Shown: positions 52,977 to 62,116 of the stretch, piece by piece
Numbering within the stretch: position 1 is the first letter of the stretch
Layout: each line of letters begins with the position of its first letter
Assembly (NCBI GenBank): GCA_900549665.1
Contig: URPH01000017.1
Coordinates: 1 to 62,174 of the forward strand
Length of the DNA stretch: 62,174 nucleotides
Direction: 5' to 3'
DNA from: an uncultured Lachnospiraceae bacterium
Lineage (GTDB): Bacteria; Bacillota; Clostridia; Lachnospirales; Lachnospiraceae
The notes under the pieces: model-generated
What the model saw: the letters and a program-made list of their open reading frames with translations, nothing else
What the model was told of the DNA's origin: nothing
Database searches by the model: none
Translations under genes and position numbers: made by a program

Positions 52977-54884
52977 ATGGCGGGACCGGGAAACAGAGGA
53001 CCCGGAGGAATGAAGCCCCAGGTTGAAAATCCGGGGAAGCTCATGGGACGCCTTTTAAAATATGTCGGTAAAAACTATGGTATCCATCTTGTCATTGTGG
53101 CAGTCTGTATTTTTATCAGTGTCATCGCCAATGTACAGGGAACCATGTTTATGAAAAATCTGATCGACCTTTATATTATGCCGATGATCGGTCAGAGCAA
53201 TCCTTCGTTTGAACCGTTACTTGGTGCGATCACCAGAGTGGCAGTCTTTTATCTGATTGGTGTAATTGCGACCTTTGCCTACAACCGGATCATGGTATAT
53301 GTGACACAGGGCACGCTGAAAAACCTGCGTGTTGATATCTTTCACCATATGGAAAGCCTTCCGATCAAATATTTTGACACACATGCGCACGGGGATATCA
53401 TGTCGATCTACACCAATGATATCGATACCCTGCGCCAGATGATCAGCCAGAGTATGCCGCAGCTTTTATCCAGTGTCATTACGATCGTCAGTGTGTTTGT
53501 CAGTATGCTTGTTTTGAGCGTTCCGCTGACACTGGTATCGCTTGTCATGATATTTATCATGCTGTATACGACCAAAAAGGTTGCGGGCTTAAGCGGCAAA
53601 TATTTTATTGCACAGCAGAAATCCCTCGGTGTGGTCAATGGCTACATCGAAGAAATGATGGAAGGCCAGAAGGTTGTAAAGGTCTTCTGTCATGAAAAAG
53701 AGGGTATTGATAAATTTAATGAGTTAAACGATGCTTTGTATGATAGTGCAAACCTTGCCAATAAATATGGAAATATGTTGGGACCTGTCAATGCACAGCT
53801 CGGAAATGTCAGCTATGTTGTATGTGCTATTGTGGGCGGTATTTTTGCATCCTATCATGTGGGAGGCCTGACGTTAGGAGCACTGGCAAGCTTTCTGACC
53901 TTTAATAAGAGTATCAATATGCCGATCAACCAGGTCAGCCTGCAGCTCAACAGTGTGGTTATGGCACTTGCCGGCGCAGACAGGATTTTCAGACTTCTTG
54001 ATGAAAAACCGGAGCTGGATGAGGGCTATGTGACCCTTGTCAATGCGGTTGTGGAAAACGGAGAGGTCAAAGAAACCGATAAGCATACCGGATGCTGGGC
54101 ATGGAAGCATTATCACAAGGCCGATGATACGACGACCTATCAGCTTCTGGAAGGTGATGTGGTATTTAACGGTGTGGATTTTGGCTATGATGACCGGAAA
54201 ATGGTGCTTCACGATATCAAATTGTATGCAAAGCCGGGTCAGAAGATTGCTTTTGTTGGCTCTACCGGTGCCGGTAAGACGACGATCACCAATCTGATCA
54301 ATCGTTTTTATGACATTCAGGATGGCAAGATCCGTTATGACGGAATCAATATCAACAAGATCAAAAAAGCGGACCTGAGACATTCTTTGGGAATTGTACT
54401 TCAGGATACGCAGCTTTTTACGGATACCGTTATGGAAAATATCCGTTACGGAAAGCTCGATGCCACGGACGAGGAGGTCATTGCCGCAGCAAAGTTAGCC
54501 AATGCTGACGGATTTATCAAAAGACTTCCCGACGGTTATCAGACAAAGCTGACCAACAATGGTGCTAATCTCAGTCAGGGACAGAGACAGCTTTTGTCGA
54601 TCGCGCGGGCAGCCATTGCCGATCCGCCGGTCCTGATTCTGGATGAGGCAACCTCTTCCATCGATACCCGTACCGAAAAGCTGGTGCAGGATGGTATGGA
54701 TAAGCTGATGAGCGGAAGGACGACCTTTGTCATTGCACACAGGCTTTCAACCGTCAAAAACAGTGACTGCATCATGGTACTGGAAAACGGACGTATCATC
54801 GAACGTGGTACGCATGATGAACTGATTGCCGAGAAGGGCAAATATTATCAGCTCTATACCGGAAATACCGGGGAGCTTGCGTGA
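52977..54884 (+). CDS. ABC exporter half-transporter, subunit 2 of heterodimer
   Basis: The 635-residue protein has an extended N-terminus (GPGNRGPGGM), six membrane segments and an ATPase with Walker A VGSTGAGKTT, signature NLSQGQRQLL and Walker B VLILDEATSSID with the normal catalytic Glu. An insert of about 40 residues lies between the membrane and ATPase domains. It complements the degenerate first subunit. ATG 52977 follows AAAGGAGGCC; the TTG at 52971 is less likely. The two genes are translationally linked. Confidence 0.93.
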   Translation: MAGPGNRGPGGMKPQVENPGKLMGRLLKYVGKNYGIHLVIVAVCIFISVIANVQGTMFMKNLIDLYIMPMIGQSNPSFEPLLGAITRVAVFYLIGVIATFAYNRIMVYVTQGTLKNLRVDIFHHMESLPIKYFDTHAHGDIMSIYTNDIDTLRQMISQSMPQLLSSVITIVSVFVSMLVLSVPLTLVSLVMIFIMLYTTKKVAGLSGKYFIAQQKSLGVVNGYIEEMMEGQKVVKVFCHEKEGIDKFNELNDALYDSANLANKYGNMLGPVNAQLGNVSYVVCAIVGGIFASYHVGGLTLGALASFLTFNKSINMPINQVSLQLNSVVMALAGADRIFRLLDEKPELDEGYVTLVNAVVENGEVKETDKHTGCWAWKHYHKADDTTTYQLLEGDVVFNGVDFGYDDRKMVLHDIKLYAKPGQKIAFVGSTGAGKTTITNLINRFYDIQDGKIRYDGININKIKKADLRHSLGIVLQDTQLFTDTVMENIRYGKLDATDEEVIAAAKLANADGFIKRLPDGYQTKLTNNGANLSQGQRQLLSIARAAIADPPVLILDEATSSIDTRTEKLVQDGMDKLMSGRTTFVIAHRLSTVKNSDCIMVLENGRIIERGTHDELIAEKGKYYQLYTGNTGELA

Positions 54885-54984
54885 TATTGTTGATAGTGGA
54901 TATTTACTGACAGCATGGATACTTATTATCAGTATTAATATTCATTGTCAAGATATAGATAAAATAGCAGCATATTTGAAAAAT

Positions 54985-55015
54985 AAGACCAGTCGCTTTA
55001 TGGGCTGGTCTTTTT
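54985..55015 (+). terminator. Terminator of the ABC exporter operon
   Basis: AAGACCAG (54985-54992) pairs with CTGGTCTT (55005-55012), followed by a T run. Confidence 0.8.
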
Positions 55016-55085
55016 GTATTTATAAATAAAAATTTACACAGACTATAGATAATCTTTACTCCAATAAGATAGATGCGCAAAACGG

Positions 55086-55108
55086 TAAAACGTAGACTGG
55101 TATTATAT
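55086..55108 (+). promoter_or_regulatory. Shared 23-base element upstream of ppk1
   Basis: TAAAACGTAGACTGGTATTA followed by TAT matches 21 of 23 bases of the sequence at 57342-57364 before the EAL gene. TATTAT preceded by TGG could be an extended -10 element. The two genes may be co-regulated. Confidence 0.5.
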
Positions 55109-55204
55109 GCAACATGCAGAATAGCGGATATTGTGCTGCTGTCCTGCATGTTTGTCATAAAAGGTTTGAAAGATCATAACTAAGGGAAAGAAGGAAATAT
55201 ACAA

Positions 55205-57298
55205 GTGAAAAAGGAAGAAATAAAAACGGTTCCATATATGATGAACCGGGAATTATCATGGCTTAAATTCAATGAAAGAGTATTGAATGAAGCCGGAAAT
55301 CCAAGGGTTCCTCTGGCAGAGCGTCTGACCTTTGCATCGATTTACCAGTCCAATCTGGATGAATTTTACAGCGTCCGGGTCGGCACATTGATGGATCAGA
55401 TGGAGTTTTCAGAGGTTGTACGAGAAAACAAGACAAATATGACCAGCAAGGAGCAGGTAAAAGCTATTTTAAGTGCTACAAGAGAGCTGGATCAGAAAAA
55501 AGCCGTGATCTATGAACAGCTGATGGGTGAGCTGGAGCCCAAGGGCATCCGCCTGATCAACTTCAATAAACTGTCCGCAGAGGAAGGAAAGCTTTTGGAG
55601 ACATATTTCGACCATGAGATCGCGCCCTATCTGTCGGCTTATATCATCAATAAGCAGCAGCCATTTCCTTTTTTAAGGAATAAGGATATCTATGCGGCTG
55701 TCTTTCTTTCAGCCAAGGGTGGTAAGAAAACAAAAACAGCGATCATACCCTGCAGTAATACCGTTTTTAAAAGACTGATCGATATTCCCACCAGAAAAGG
55801 AACCTTTATGCTTTCGGAGGAAATCATCCTGCATTTTCTTCCTAAGTTATTTAAGGATTATGAGGTAAAGGCAAAATCGCTGGTCCGTGTGACCAGAAAT
55901 GCGGATATAGATACCGAGACAATCTATGATGAGGATCTGGATTACCGGGAGACGATTGAAAAGCTTATTAAACAGAGAAAGCGGATGAATCCGGTCCGTA
56001 TGGAGCTTTCCAGAGAACTGGATAAAAAAATGGTGCGTTTGCTCTGCAAAAATGTCGGGGTTGAGACAGATCATGTATTTTTATCAAGGGTACCGCTTGA
56101 TATGTCTTTTGTATTTACAATTCAGAATTATCTGAAAAACACGGATCAGGAGGAGCTTTTTTATCAAAGACGGACACCCCGCCAGACCTCCCAGCTTGAT
56201 GATTCCAAAAAGATCATTCCGCAGATCACAAAAAAAGATGTCCTGTTATCTTATCCTTATGAGAGCATTAAGCCTTTTATCAATATGTTGTATGAGGCCG
56301 CCAGAGATGAAAGTGTTGTGTCCATCAAGATGACGCTGTATCGTCTGGCGTGTAAGAGTCAGATTGTGGATGCGCTGGTAGAGGCGGCTGAAAAGGGCAA
56401 GGAGGTTGTCGTTTTAGTCGAGCTTCGGGCGCGGTTTGACGAGGAAAGCAACATCAATTATTCCCGTATTCTGGAGGAGGCCGGCTGCCGGGTTATTTAT
56501 GGAATCAGCGGATATAAGGTTCATTCCAAATTGTGCCTGATCTCCAGAAAAACAAAAAATGGCATTTCCTATATCACACAGGTCGGAACCGGAAATTACA
56601 ATGAAAAAACCGCTGCATTGTATACGGATTTATCTCTGATCACAGCCAATCAGGAGATTGGAAACGAAGCAGCCAATGTATTTGCGGCTCTTATGAAGGG
56701 AGAATTTGTCGAAGAAACCTCGCTGTTACTCGTTGCCCCCAAGTGTCTGCAAAACCGGATTCTTGATTTGATCGATGAAGAAATTGGCCATGTAAAAAAT
56801 GGTGAGGAAGGCTACATCGGCATCAAGATCAATTCCTTAACAGATAAAATGATCATTGATAAGCTCGTTGAGGCATCACAGGCAGGTGTAAAGATTGAAA
56901 TGATCGTCAGAGGCATCTGCTGCCTGATTCCCGGAATCAAGGGTTATACCGAAAATGTTACGGTCGTAAGTATTGTCGGAAGATTCCTGGAACATTCCAG
57001 AATATATCGTTTTGGGACAAAGGATCGTGAAAAGGTATATATTGCTTCCGCAGATTTTATGACAAGAAATACCGTCCGGAGAGTGGAAGTGGCTGTGCCG
57101 ATTTTAAATAAGGATATCCGGGAAAGACTGGACAAAATGTTTGAAATCATGATGAGTGATGATGAAAAAGGAAAGAGCCTGACAGATAAAGGAACCTATG
57201 TGGATAGAGAGCTGCATGAGGTAAAGGTCAATTCGCAGGAGATTTTTTACAGTATGGCATATAGTAATGCGGATAAGCCGGACGCCCGGACAAAATAG
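55205..57298 (+). CDS. ppk1: Polyphosphate kinase 1
   Basis: The 697-residue enzyme polymerises ATP gamma phosphate into polyphosphate reversibly. The N domain opens with MNRELSWLKFNERVLNEAGN and SNLDEFYSVRV. The catalytic region has IKMTLYRLACKSQIVDALVE, ELRARFDEESNI and YKVHSKLCLI, where the histidine is the phosphorylated residue by family analogy; TQVGTGNYNEKTAALYTD follows. The start is GTG with AAGGAAATATACAA upstream. An EAL protein gene follows with a similar upstream element. Confidence 0.95.
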   Translation: MKKEEIKTVPYMMNRELSWLKFNERVLNEAGNPRVPLAERLTFASIYQSNLDEFYSVRVGTLMDQMEFSEVVRENKTNMTSKEQVKAILSATRELDQKKAVIYEQLMGELEPKGIRLINFNKLSAEEGKLLETYFDHEIAPYLSAYIINKQQPFPFLRNKDIYAAVFLSAKGGKKTKTAIIPCSNTVFKRLIDIPTRKGTFMLSEEIILHFLPKLFKDYEVKAKSLVRVTRNADIDTETIYDEDLDYRETIEKLIKQRKRMNPVRMELSRELDKKMVRLLCKNVGVETDHVFLSRVPLDMSFVFTIQNYLKNTDQEELFYQRRTPRQTSQLDDSKKIIPQITKKDVLLSYPYESIKPFINMLYEAARDESVVSIKMTLYRLACKSQIVDALVEAAEKGKEVVVLVELRARFDEESNINYSRILEEAGCRVIYGISGYKVHSKLCLISRKTKNGISYITQVGTGNYNEKTAALYTDLSLITANQEIGNEAANVFAALMKGEFVEETSLLLVAPKCLQNRILDLIDEEIGHVKNGEEGYIGIKINSLTDKMIIDKLVEASQAGVKIEMIVRGICCLIPGIKGYTENVTVVSIVGRFLEHSRIYRFGTKDREKVYIASADFMTRNTVRRVEVAVPILNKDIRERLDKMFEIMMSDDEKGKSLTDKGTYVDRELHEVKVNSQEIFYSMAYSNADKPDARTK

Positions 57299-57341
57299 CA
57301 ATCTGCAGTTTTTACGAGAATACGATAGTTTTGCAAAATAA

Positions 57342-57364
57342 TAAAACGCAGACTGGTATTGTAT
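57342..57364 (+). promoter_or_regulatory. Shared 23-base element upstream of the EAL gene
   Basis: TAAAACGCAGACTGGTATTG followed by TAT, 21 of 23 identical to the ppk1 element, lies 69 bases before the EAL start. A small perfect hairpin GAAATA-TGCG-TATTTC follows in the leader. Confidence 0.5.
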
Positions 57365-57432
57365 ACAAAAATAGAGACAGATAGGGGAAATATGCGTATT
57401 TCAGAGAGAAATATCGTGTATCAGAGGAAATG

Positions 57433-58614
57433 ATGGAAGAACAAAGATTACAGGAAGTTGCAAGGATTATATCGGAAAAGCTGATTTACCCTGTTTATCA
57501 GCCGATTGTATCATTGAAAGACGGAAGTATTTATGCGTATGAAGCCTTAAGCCGGATAACGGCTGAAAATACATCCCTGAATATCATGGAGCTTTTTGAA
57601 GGTGCGGGGCGAAGCGGATATCTTTGGGAACTGGAAAAAATATGCCGGACGAAGGCATTAAAGCATGCAGTTGAAAAGCCTGAGGGTATGAAGTTATTTA
57701 TCAATGTTGACGGAAATATTCTGCGTGACAGCAAGTTTATCAAGGGCTTTACCAAGGAAAAGCTGGGTGTGTATTCCTTAAAGACAAAGGATGTGGTGTT
57801 TGAGATCACCGAGAGAAGCGACTATGATGATCCACAGCTGTTGAGTGAACTTATCAAGCATTACAGAGAGCAGGGATACGAGGTTGCACTGGATGATCTC
57901 GGTTCCGGGTATTCGGGACTGAACCGTCTTCAGAATATCAAACCGGAATATGTCAAGGTTGACTATGAGCTCATCCATGATATTGACAAGGATAAGTCCA
58001 AAAAATCTTTACTCCGGATGCTTGTCAGACATTGCAATGATATGGATTATAAGTTAATTGCCGAAGGGATTGAAACCAAAGAAGAATTGCAGTGTCTGAT
58101 CAATCTTGGCGTTAAATACGGACAGGGCTTTTTACTCGGAATGCCGGATAAGGAATTTCAAAATATTGATCCGCATGTAATAAAGCTGATCGAAGAGTTG
58201 CAAAAGAGCAAAAAGAAAAGTCACAGTAACAAGATCGGAAATATCGGTAAAATGGGGACGATCGTGTATCCGACCTGCAGTGTGGAGCATGCCATGACAC
58301 TTTTTTCGCAGGCACCGCGCATCCCCTGTATTGCGATCGTGGACAGTGAATGTAAGTTTTATGGCTTTATATATCGGGATGAGGTCATGCGTTATGCCGA
58401 TGACAAACAAAAGTCCAGGCTGACGGTTGAGGGGATCATGGATCCGGATATCCTGAAAATGGATGCCGATAAAACCATCAAGGAAACGATTGGCAGACTG
58501 ATGATCCGCGAGGAACAGGAATTTTACAAGCCCTTTGCCATCATCAGAAAGCACCGGTATTTTGGTGTGGCGACAATCCGCGATGTCCTGATCGCTATTG
58601 GAAAGGAATTGTAG
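57433..58614 (+). CDS. EAL-domain cyclic-di-GMP phosphodiesterase with CBS pair
   Basis: The 393-residue protein has an EAL domain (about residues 15-250) and two CBS domains (about 260-393). Catalytic positions are kept: YEALSR, INVDGN, FEITER, LDDLGSGYSG, KVDYELI, AEGIET and GQGFLLG, so it should hydrolyse c-di-GMP. CBS pairs commonly bind adenine nucleotides and regulate the attached enzyme. ATG 57433 is chosen because GAGGA lies closest at a workable distance. It follows ppk1, linking second messenger turnover to energy or phosphate state by inference. The 3' end overlaps the convergent Crp gene by 20 bases. Confidence 0.88.
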   Translation: MEEQRLQEVARIISEKLIYPVYQPIVSLKDGSIYAYEALSRITAENTSLNIMELFEGAGRSGYLWELEKICRTKALKHAVEKPEGMKLFINVDGNILRDSKFIKGFTKEKLGVYSLKTKDVVFEITERSDYDDPQLLSELIKHYREQGYEVALDDLGSGYSGLNRLQNIKPEYVKVDYELIHDIDKDKSKKSLLRMLVRHCNDMDYKLIAEGIETKEELQCLINLGVKYGQGFLLGMPDKEFQNIDPHVIKLIEELQKSKKKSHSNKIGNIGKMGTIVYPTCSVEHAMTLFSQAPRIPCIAIVDSECKFYGFIYRDEVMRYADDKQKSRLTVEGIMDPDILKMDADKTIKETIGRLMIREEQEFYKPFAIIRKHRYFGVATIRDVLIAIGKEL

Positions 58615-59296
58615 GGGATAAAAGGTAAAAATGCCCCTCGATTTTGAGGATGCCTTCATCCTGCATGCGTCCAAGCTCTCTTGAAAGAGCACTGCGGTTA
58701 GCATTGAGAAACTCGGCAAGCGTCGTCTGGGAAAATGGAACGTACCGCAGGTTGTTTTCATCAGGACGGATACTTTTGAGATATACAAGGATTTTGTCCC
58801 GGAGCGATTTCTGGCTCAGGATGCGCAGCTTCAGGTTGGAAAAGAGATTTTGACTGACCATCCGTTCCATCACGTTGAGGAGTAACTGGTGCTGGAAGGA
58901 GCAGGAAGCACAGCACCGGTCCGTGGATGTAAAAAGATAATTTAAATCTAAAAATAATATGGAAGAATCGCTGATCGCCTGTACCTGGATCGGGCTGTAG
59001 GCGATTTTTTTTAGTGCGAGAGCTTCTCCGAAGATTTCGGAAACGGAAAAGTGATTCATATTGAGCTTGTCAAAATGGTTGTTGGTGTAGGAGACCTCCA
59101 CCTTGCCGGATAATACAATGCCTGCGTGGGTAAATGGATCATCCAGAGATATGATGAGGTCATTTTTTTTGTAGGTTTTTACAAAGCCATGCAGAAAGGT
59201 GATGACTTCGTCGATCTTGTCCACCGGGATGTTCTGAAAAAGAGAACATTGCAGAATGGTGGCTTTGTGGGTTTCGGTTAGAAGAGTGTGGTTCAT
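58595..59296 (-). CDS. Crp/Fnr family transcriptional regulator
   Basis: The 233-residue protein has an N-terminal cyclic nucleotide-binding-like beta barrel and a C-terminal winged helix with VPFSQTTLAEFLNANRSALS. No N-terminal cysteine cluster of Fnr is present; a CCASC group occurs near residue 130, of unknown role. The start follows ACGGAGG. It is divergent from the DUF438 protein gene, before which TTGT-N8-ACAA forms a Crp-like site. Crp genes next to hemerythrin or hcp-type genes often respond to nitric oxide or oxygen. Confidence 0.88.
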   Translation of the reverse strand: MNHTLLTETHKATILQCSLFQNIPVDKIDEVITFLHGFVKTYKKNDLIISLDDPFTHAGIVLSGKVEVSYTNNHFDKLNMNHFSVSEIFGEALALKKIAYSPIQVQAISDSSILFLDLNYLFTSTDRCCASCSFQHQLLLNVMERMVSQNLFSNLKLRILSQKSLRDKILVYLKSIRPDENNLRYVPFSQTTLAEFLNANRSALSRELGRMQDEGILKIEGHFYLLSPTIPFQ

Positions 59297-59330
59297 AAAA
59301 AACCTCCGTTTCGCGTGGATTGTTTACAAG

Positions 59331-59440
59331 TGATATCCACGAATTGTTCCGCTGCAAAGCAGCGCCCGCAATTCTCAAACATTCATAATTCTTATCGTGC
59401 AGGCACGAACGTCGTTTTGGCTTTTTGACCATAATATCAT
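59331..59440 (+). repeat. Dispersed structured intergenic repeat, copy 2
   Basis: TGATATCCACGAATTGTTCC through CTTTTTGACCATAATATCAT matches copy 1 but lacks its middle and its CCTTTTGACCC part. It keeps the GAATTG/CAATTC outer stem and the CTTATCGTGC hairpin arm. Confidence 0.8.
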
Positions 59441-59465
59441 ATAAATTGTTGCCGTAGCAACAGAT

Positions 59466-59489
59466 TTGTTTTTGCATACAAAGTATAAT
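59466..59489 (+). promoter_or_regulatory. Crp/Fnr-like site next to a TATAAT element
   Basis: TTGT (59466-59469) and ACAA (59478-59481) are separated by 8 bases, a Crp/Fnr-type dyad. TATAAT follows at 59484-59489. No good -35 is seen, as expected for an activator-dependent promoter. The divergent Crp-type gene is the likely regulator. Confidence 0.6.
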
Positions 59490-59569
59490 CCAATCGTAAA
59501 CAAGAAAACCTAATAAGACAGTCGTTATAAAATGGCTTGTCTTTCCAATGATTGTATGGAGGTAAAGCT

Positions 59570-60802
59570 ATGGAATATACCAATCAGGAACGAATTGATT
59601 TATTAAAGGATCTTTTGGATCGTTTAAATAAGGGTGAGGCGCTTGACACAGTCCGGGCAGATTTTGTCAAAGAATTTCAGGATGTAGAGGCTTCGGAGAT
59701 CATGAAAGCGGAGCAGCAGATGATCAAAGAAGGAATGCCTGTTACAGAAGTGCAGAAATTATGTGATGTCCATGCCGCGCTGTTTCATGGAAATATCCGA
59801 CAGGAGCGTGAACGGATGGCAGAGGAATATGTAAAAGAGGTGGGACATCCGCTTTATACTTTTACAAAGGAAAATGAAGCATTAAAGAAAGTGATTGATG
59901 AAGCAAGAGAGGCGCTTTCGCGTCATGAGGTTGACCGGAAGCTGTTAGGACGCGTGCGGGAGCTTGCAATTCATTATGCAAAAAAGGGAGATCTGCTCTA
60001 CCCTCATCTGAAGGTAAGATATGGGATTTCCGGGCCTTCCGATGTCATGTGGACCGTGGATGACGAGATCCGGGATGAACTGGCGGCACTGTCCCGCAAG
60101 CTGCAGGATGAAAATCCGGAATCTGTTTTACAGGGAGAAAAGGAGCTGCAGAGATTTGAAGAGGTTCTGATAAGAGCGGAGGAAATGATCTACAAAGAAG
60201 AAAAGATTCTATTTCCCAACTGCGCCTTGAATTTTACCAGAGACGAGTGGGTTCAGATTTACCACGATTCCAAGGATTATGCGCCGTGCTTTGGCGTGGA
60301 AAATGCAGTCTGGCCGGAAGCTGCCGTTGATAAGAACGAGGGAGATTTCTCAAGAGTGGTAGAAACTGCTGCTAAGAAAGATCTGAAAAGAGCAGTTACA
60401 CCGGGAGATCAGGAAATTGTCATGGCAGGCGGCCATATGACGGTTGCGCAGCTTGCCGCAATGTTAAATACAATCCCGATGGAAATCACCTTTGTCGATG
60501 ATCAGAATATCAACCGGTTTTTCAACGAGGGCCCCAAGGACTTCAAACGTCCCAAAATGGCAATCGACCGCGAAGTATTTTCATGCCATCCGCCCAAGAT
60601 CGAGGCAAAGGTAAGAATGATCCTCAATGAGTTTCGTGCCGGTACACTGGATAAGGTGCCGGTCTGGATGGAGAAAAACGGAAAGACCATGCTTGTCACC
60701 TATATGGCGGTGAGGGATCATGATGGAAACTATATCGGCACACTGGAGCTTGTGCAGGATATGGGCTTTGCAAAAGAGCATTTTGAGATGATCCGGAAAT
60801 AG
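59570..60802 (+). CDS. DUF438 / hemerythrin-like / PAS domain protein
   Basis: The 410-residue protein has an N-terminal DUF438 domain (about residues 1-75, RIDLLKDLLDRLNKGEALD), a hemerythrin-like HHE middle (residues about 80-220 with HAALFHGN, GHPLYTF, HYAKKGDLLYPHL and EEKILFPN), and a C-terminal PAS-like domain (about 290-410, with PMEITFVDDQNINRFFNE and FSCHPP). Such proteins are predicted sensors of oxygen or nitric oxide. The start follows TGGAGG. It is divergent from the Crp-type regulator and has a Crp-like site upstream. Confidence 0.85.
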   Translation: MEYTNQERIDLLKDLLDRLNKGEALDTVRADFVKEFQDVEASEIMKAEQQMIKEGMPVTEVQKLCDVHAALFHGNIRQERERMAEEYVKEVGHPLYTFTKENEALKKVIDEAREALSRHEVDRKLLGRVRELAIHYAKKGDLLYPHLKVRYGISGPSDVMWTVDDEIRDELAALSRKLQDENPESVLQGEKELQRFEEVLIRAEEMIYKEEKILFPNCALNFTRDEWVQIYHDSKDYAPCFGVENAVWPEAAVDKNEGDFSRVVETAAKKDLKRAVTPGDQEIVMAGGHMTVAQLAAMLNTIPMEITFVDDQNINRFFNEGPKDFKRPKMAIDREVFSCHPPKIEAKVRMILNEFRAGTLDKVPVWMEKNGKTMLVTYMAVRDHDGNYIGTLELVQDMGFAKEHFEMIRK

Positions 60803-60809
60803 GCAGAAG

Positions 60810-60849
60810 GAAAGCCGTGAGCAATTATTGCAAACGGCTTTCTTTTTTT
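60810..60849. terminator. Terminator between DUF438 gene and convergent MFS gene
   Basis: GAAAGCCGT (60810-60818) pairs with ACGGCTTTC (60834-60842), followed by TTTTTTT. The right arm lies inside the end of the MFS coding region. Confidence 0.75.
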
Positions 60850-62024
60850 GATTTTTTACCTTGCGATCCCAGAATAAACAGGATAACCAGTAAAACAACC
60901 GGAAAAACCAGTCCAACACGCAGACCGGCGCGGATATTGTCATCGGCAGCCTGTGAGACCTGGCCGACAATACCGGGGCCGATGCTGCCGCCGAGGTCTC
61001 CGGCCATGGCAAGCAGCGCAAACAATGCAGTGCCACCGGAGGGAAATTTCTGAGAGGAAAGGCTGAGTGCGCCCGGCCACATGATTCCTACGGAAAATCC
61101 ACAGACAATACAGCCGATCAGGCCCAGTACCGGACTGGAAGACAGGGATGCCAAAAGGTAACAGCCCACACATAAAAGTCCGGAGCCTGTCATAAACTTC
61201 ATAAGATCCAGTCTGTCGCCATATTTTCCATAAATTGTACGGCTGATGCCCATCATGACTGCAAACAGACAGGGACCGGCCAAATCACCGACTGTTTTGG
61301 AAAGTCCCAATGCAGCCTCGACATATGCGGATGCCCATTGTGCCATGGAAAGCTCCGATGCTGCAGAACAGATCATCAGGCAGACGGCCAGCCAGAACAG
61401 AGGCTTTTTGGCAAGGGATTTTATCCCCATGCTTTCAGTTTCTTCTACCAGGGGCTCTATCGGACAGGTGGCGAAATTGTATATATTGATCGCGGGAATC
61501 AGCGCCCATAATACGGACAGCCACTTCCAGCCTCCGATACCGAATATGGAGAAAAATAAGGTAGAAAGTAAAATAGTTCCGACACAGCCCCAGCAGTAAA
61601 ATGAATGAAGCAGACTCATGGCTGCATCTTTATTTTCAAATGGGCAGGCCTCAATAATAGGGCTGCAGAGGACTTCGATCAGGCCGCTTCCGACAGAGTA
61701 TATGATGACACTGATCATAATTCCGGCAAACGGACTGGGGAGAAGATCGGGCAGGATTGCTAACCCGATCAATCCGGCAGCAGAAAATACCTCAGATATC
61801 ACAATGCAGATGCGGTAACCGATCTTATCCACCCATTTAGCACAAAACAGATCGATCAGAAGCTGCATAAAATAAAAGCAGACCGGGATCAAGGATATTT
61901 TTCCGAGTGAAATATGATAATCGTTATGGAATGTCAAAAATAAAAGCGGTGTAAAATTTGCGACGATCGCCTGTGTAATAAATCCCAGATAACAGGCGAG
62001 CTTTGTTTTTTTATAATTCGGCAT
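60825..62024 (-). CDS. Major facilitator superfamily transporter
   Basis: The 399-residue protein has 12 membrane segments with MFS features: the loop CAKWVDKIGYRICIVISEVF after segment two, and the second-half counterpart SRTIYGKYGDRLDLM. Similarity to the FucP/sugar group is suggested by the overall pattern but not proved. The start follows GGAAAGAAGG-like AAGGAAGA on the minus strand. No gene partner is near; a dispersed repeat lies upstream. Confidence 0.85.
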   Translation of the reverse strand: MPNYKKTKLACYLGFITQAIVANFTPLLFLTFHNDYHISLGKISLIPVCFYFMQLLIDLFCAKWVDKIGYRICIVISEVFSAAGLIGLAILPDLLPSPFAGIMISVIIYSVGSGLIEVLCSPIIEACPFENKDAAMSLLHSFYCWGCVGTILLSTLFFSIFGIGGWKWLSVLWALIPAINIYNFATCPIEPLVEETESMGIKSLAKKPLFWLAVCLMICSAASELSMAQWASAYVEAALGLSKTVGDLAGPCLFAVMMGISRTIYGKYGDRLDLMKFMTGSGLLCVGCYLLASLSSSPVLGLIGCIVCGFSVGIMWPGALSLSSQKFPSGGTALFALLAMAGDLGGSIGPGIVGQVSQAADDNIRAGLRVGLVFPVVLLVILFILGSQGKKSKKESRLQ

Positions 62025-62116
62025 AGGTTTTTCTTCCTTTCGTTTATTGCATTATATAATACTAAAAATATATTTTCATTGGATAATATCGGATATTTGT
62101 TGTACAATATCGTAAA

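Larger units (their letters stand above)
54885..55204 (+). other. 320-base intergenic region before ppk1
   Basis: It holds the ABC operon terminator (54985-55015), a sequence shared with the EAL gene promoter region (55086-55108), and a leader stem-loop AACATGCAG/CTGCATGTT (55111-55119, 55144-55152). No gene is visible. Confidence 0.6.

Noticed and set aside
57299..57432. c-di-GMP riboswitch before the EAL gene
   Set aside because: The gap is 134 bases and shows no GEMM-type conserved loops; only a small hairpin and the shared 23-base element are visible.
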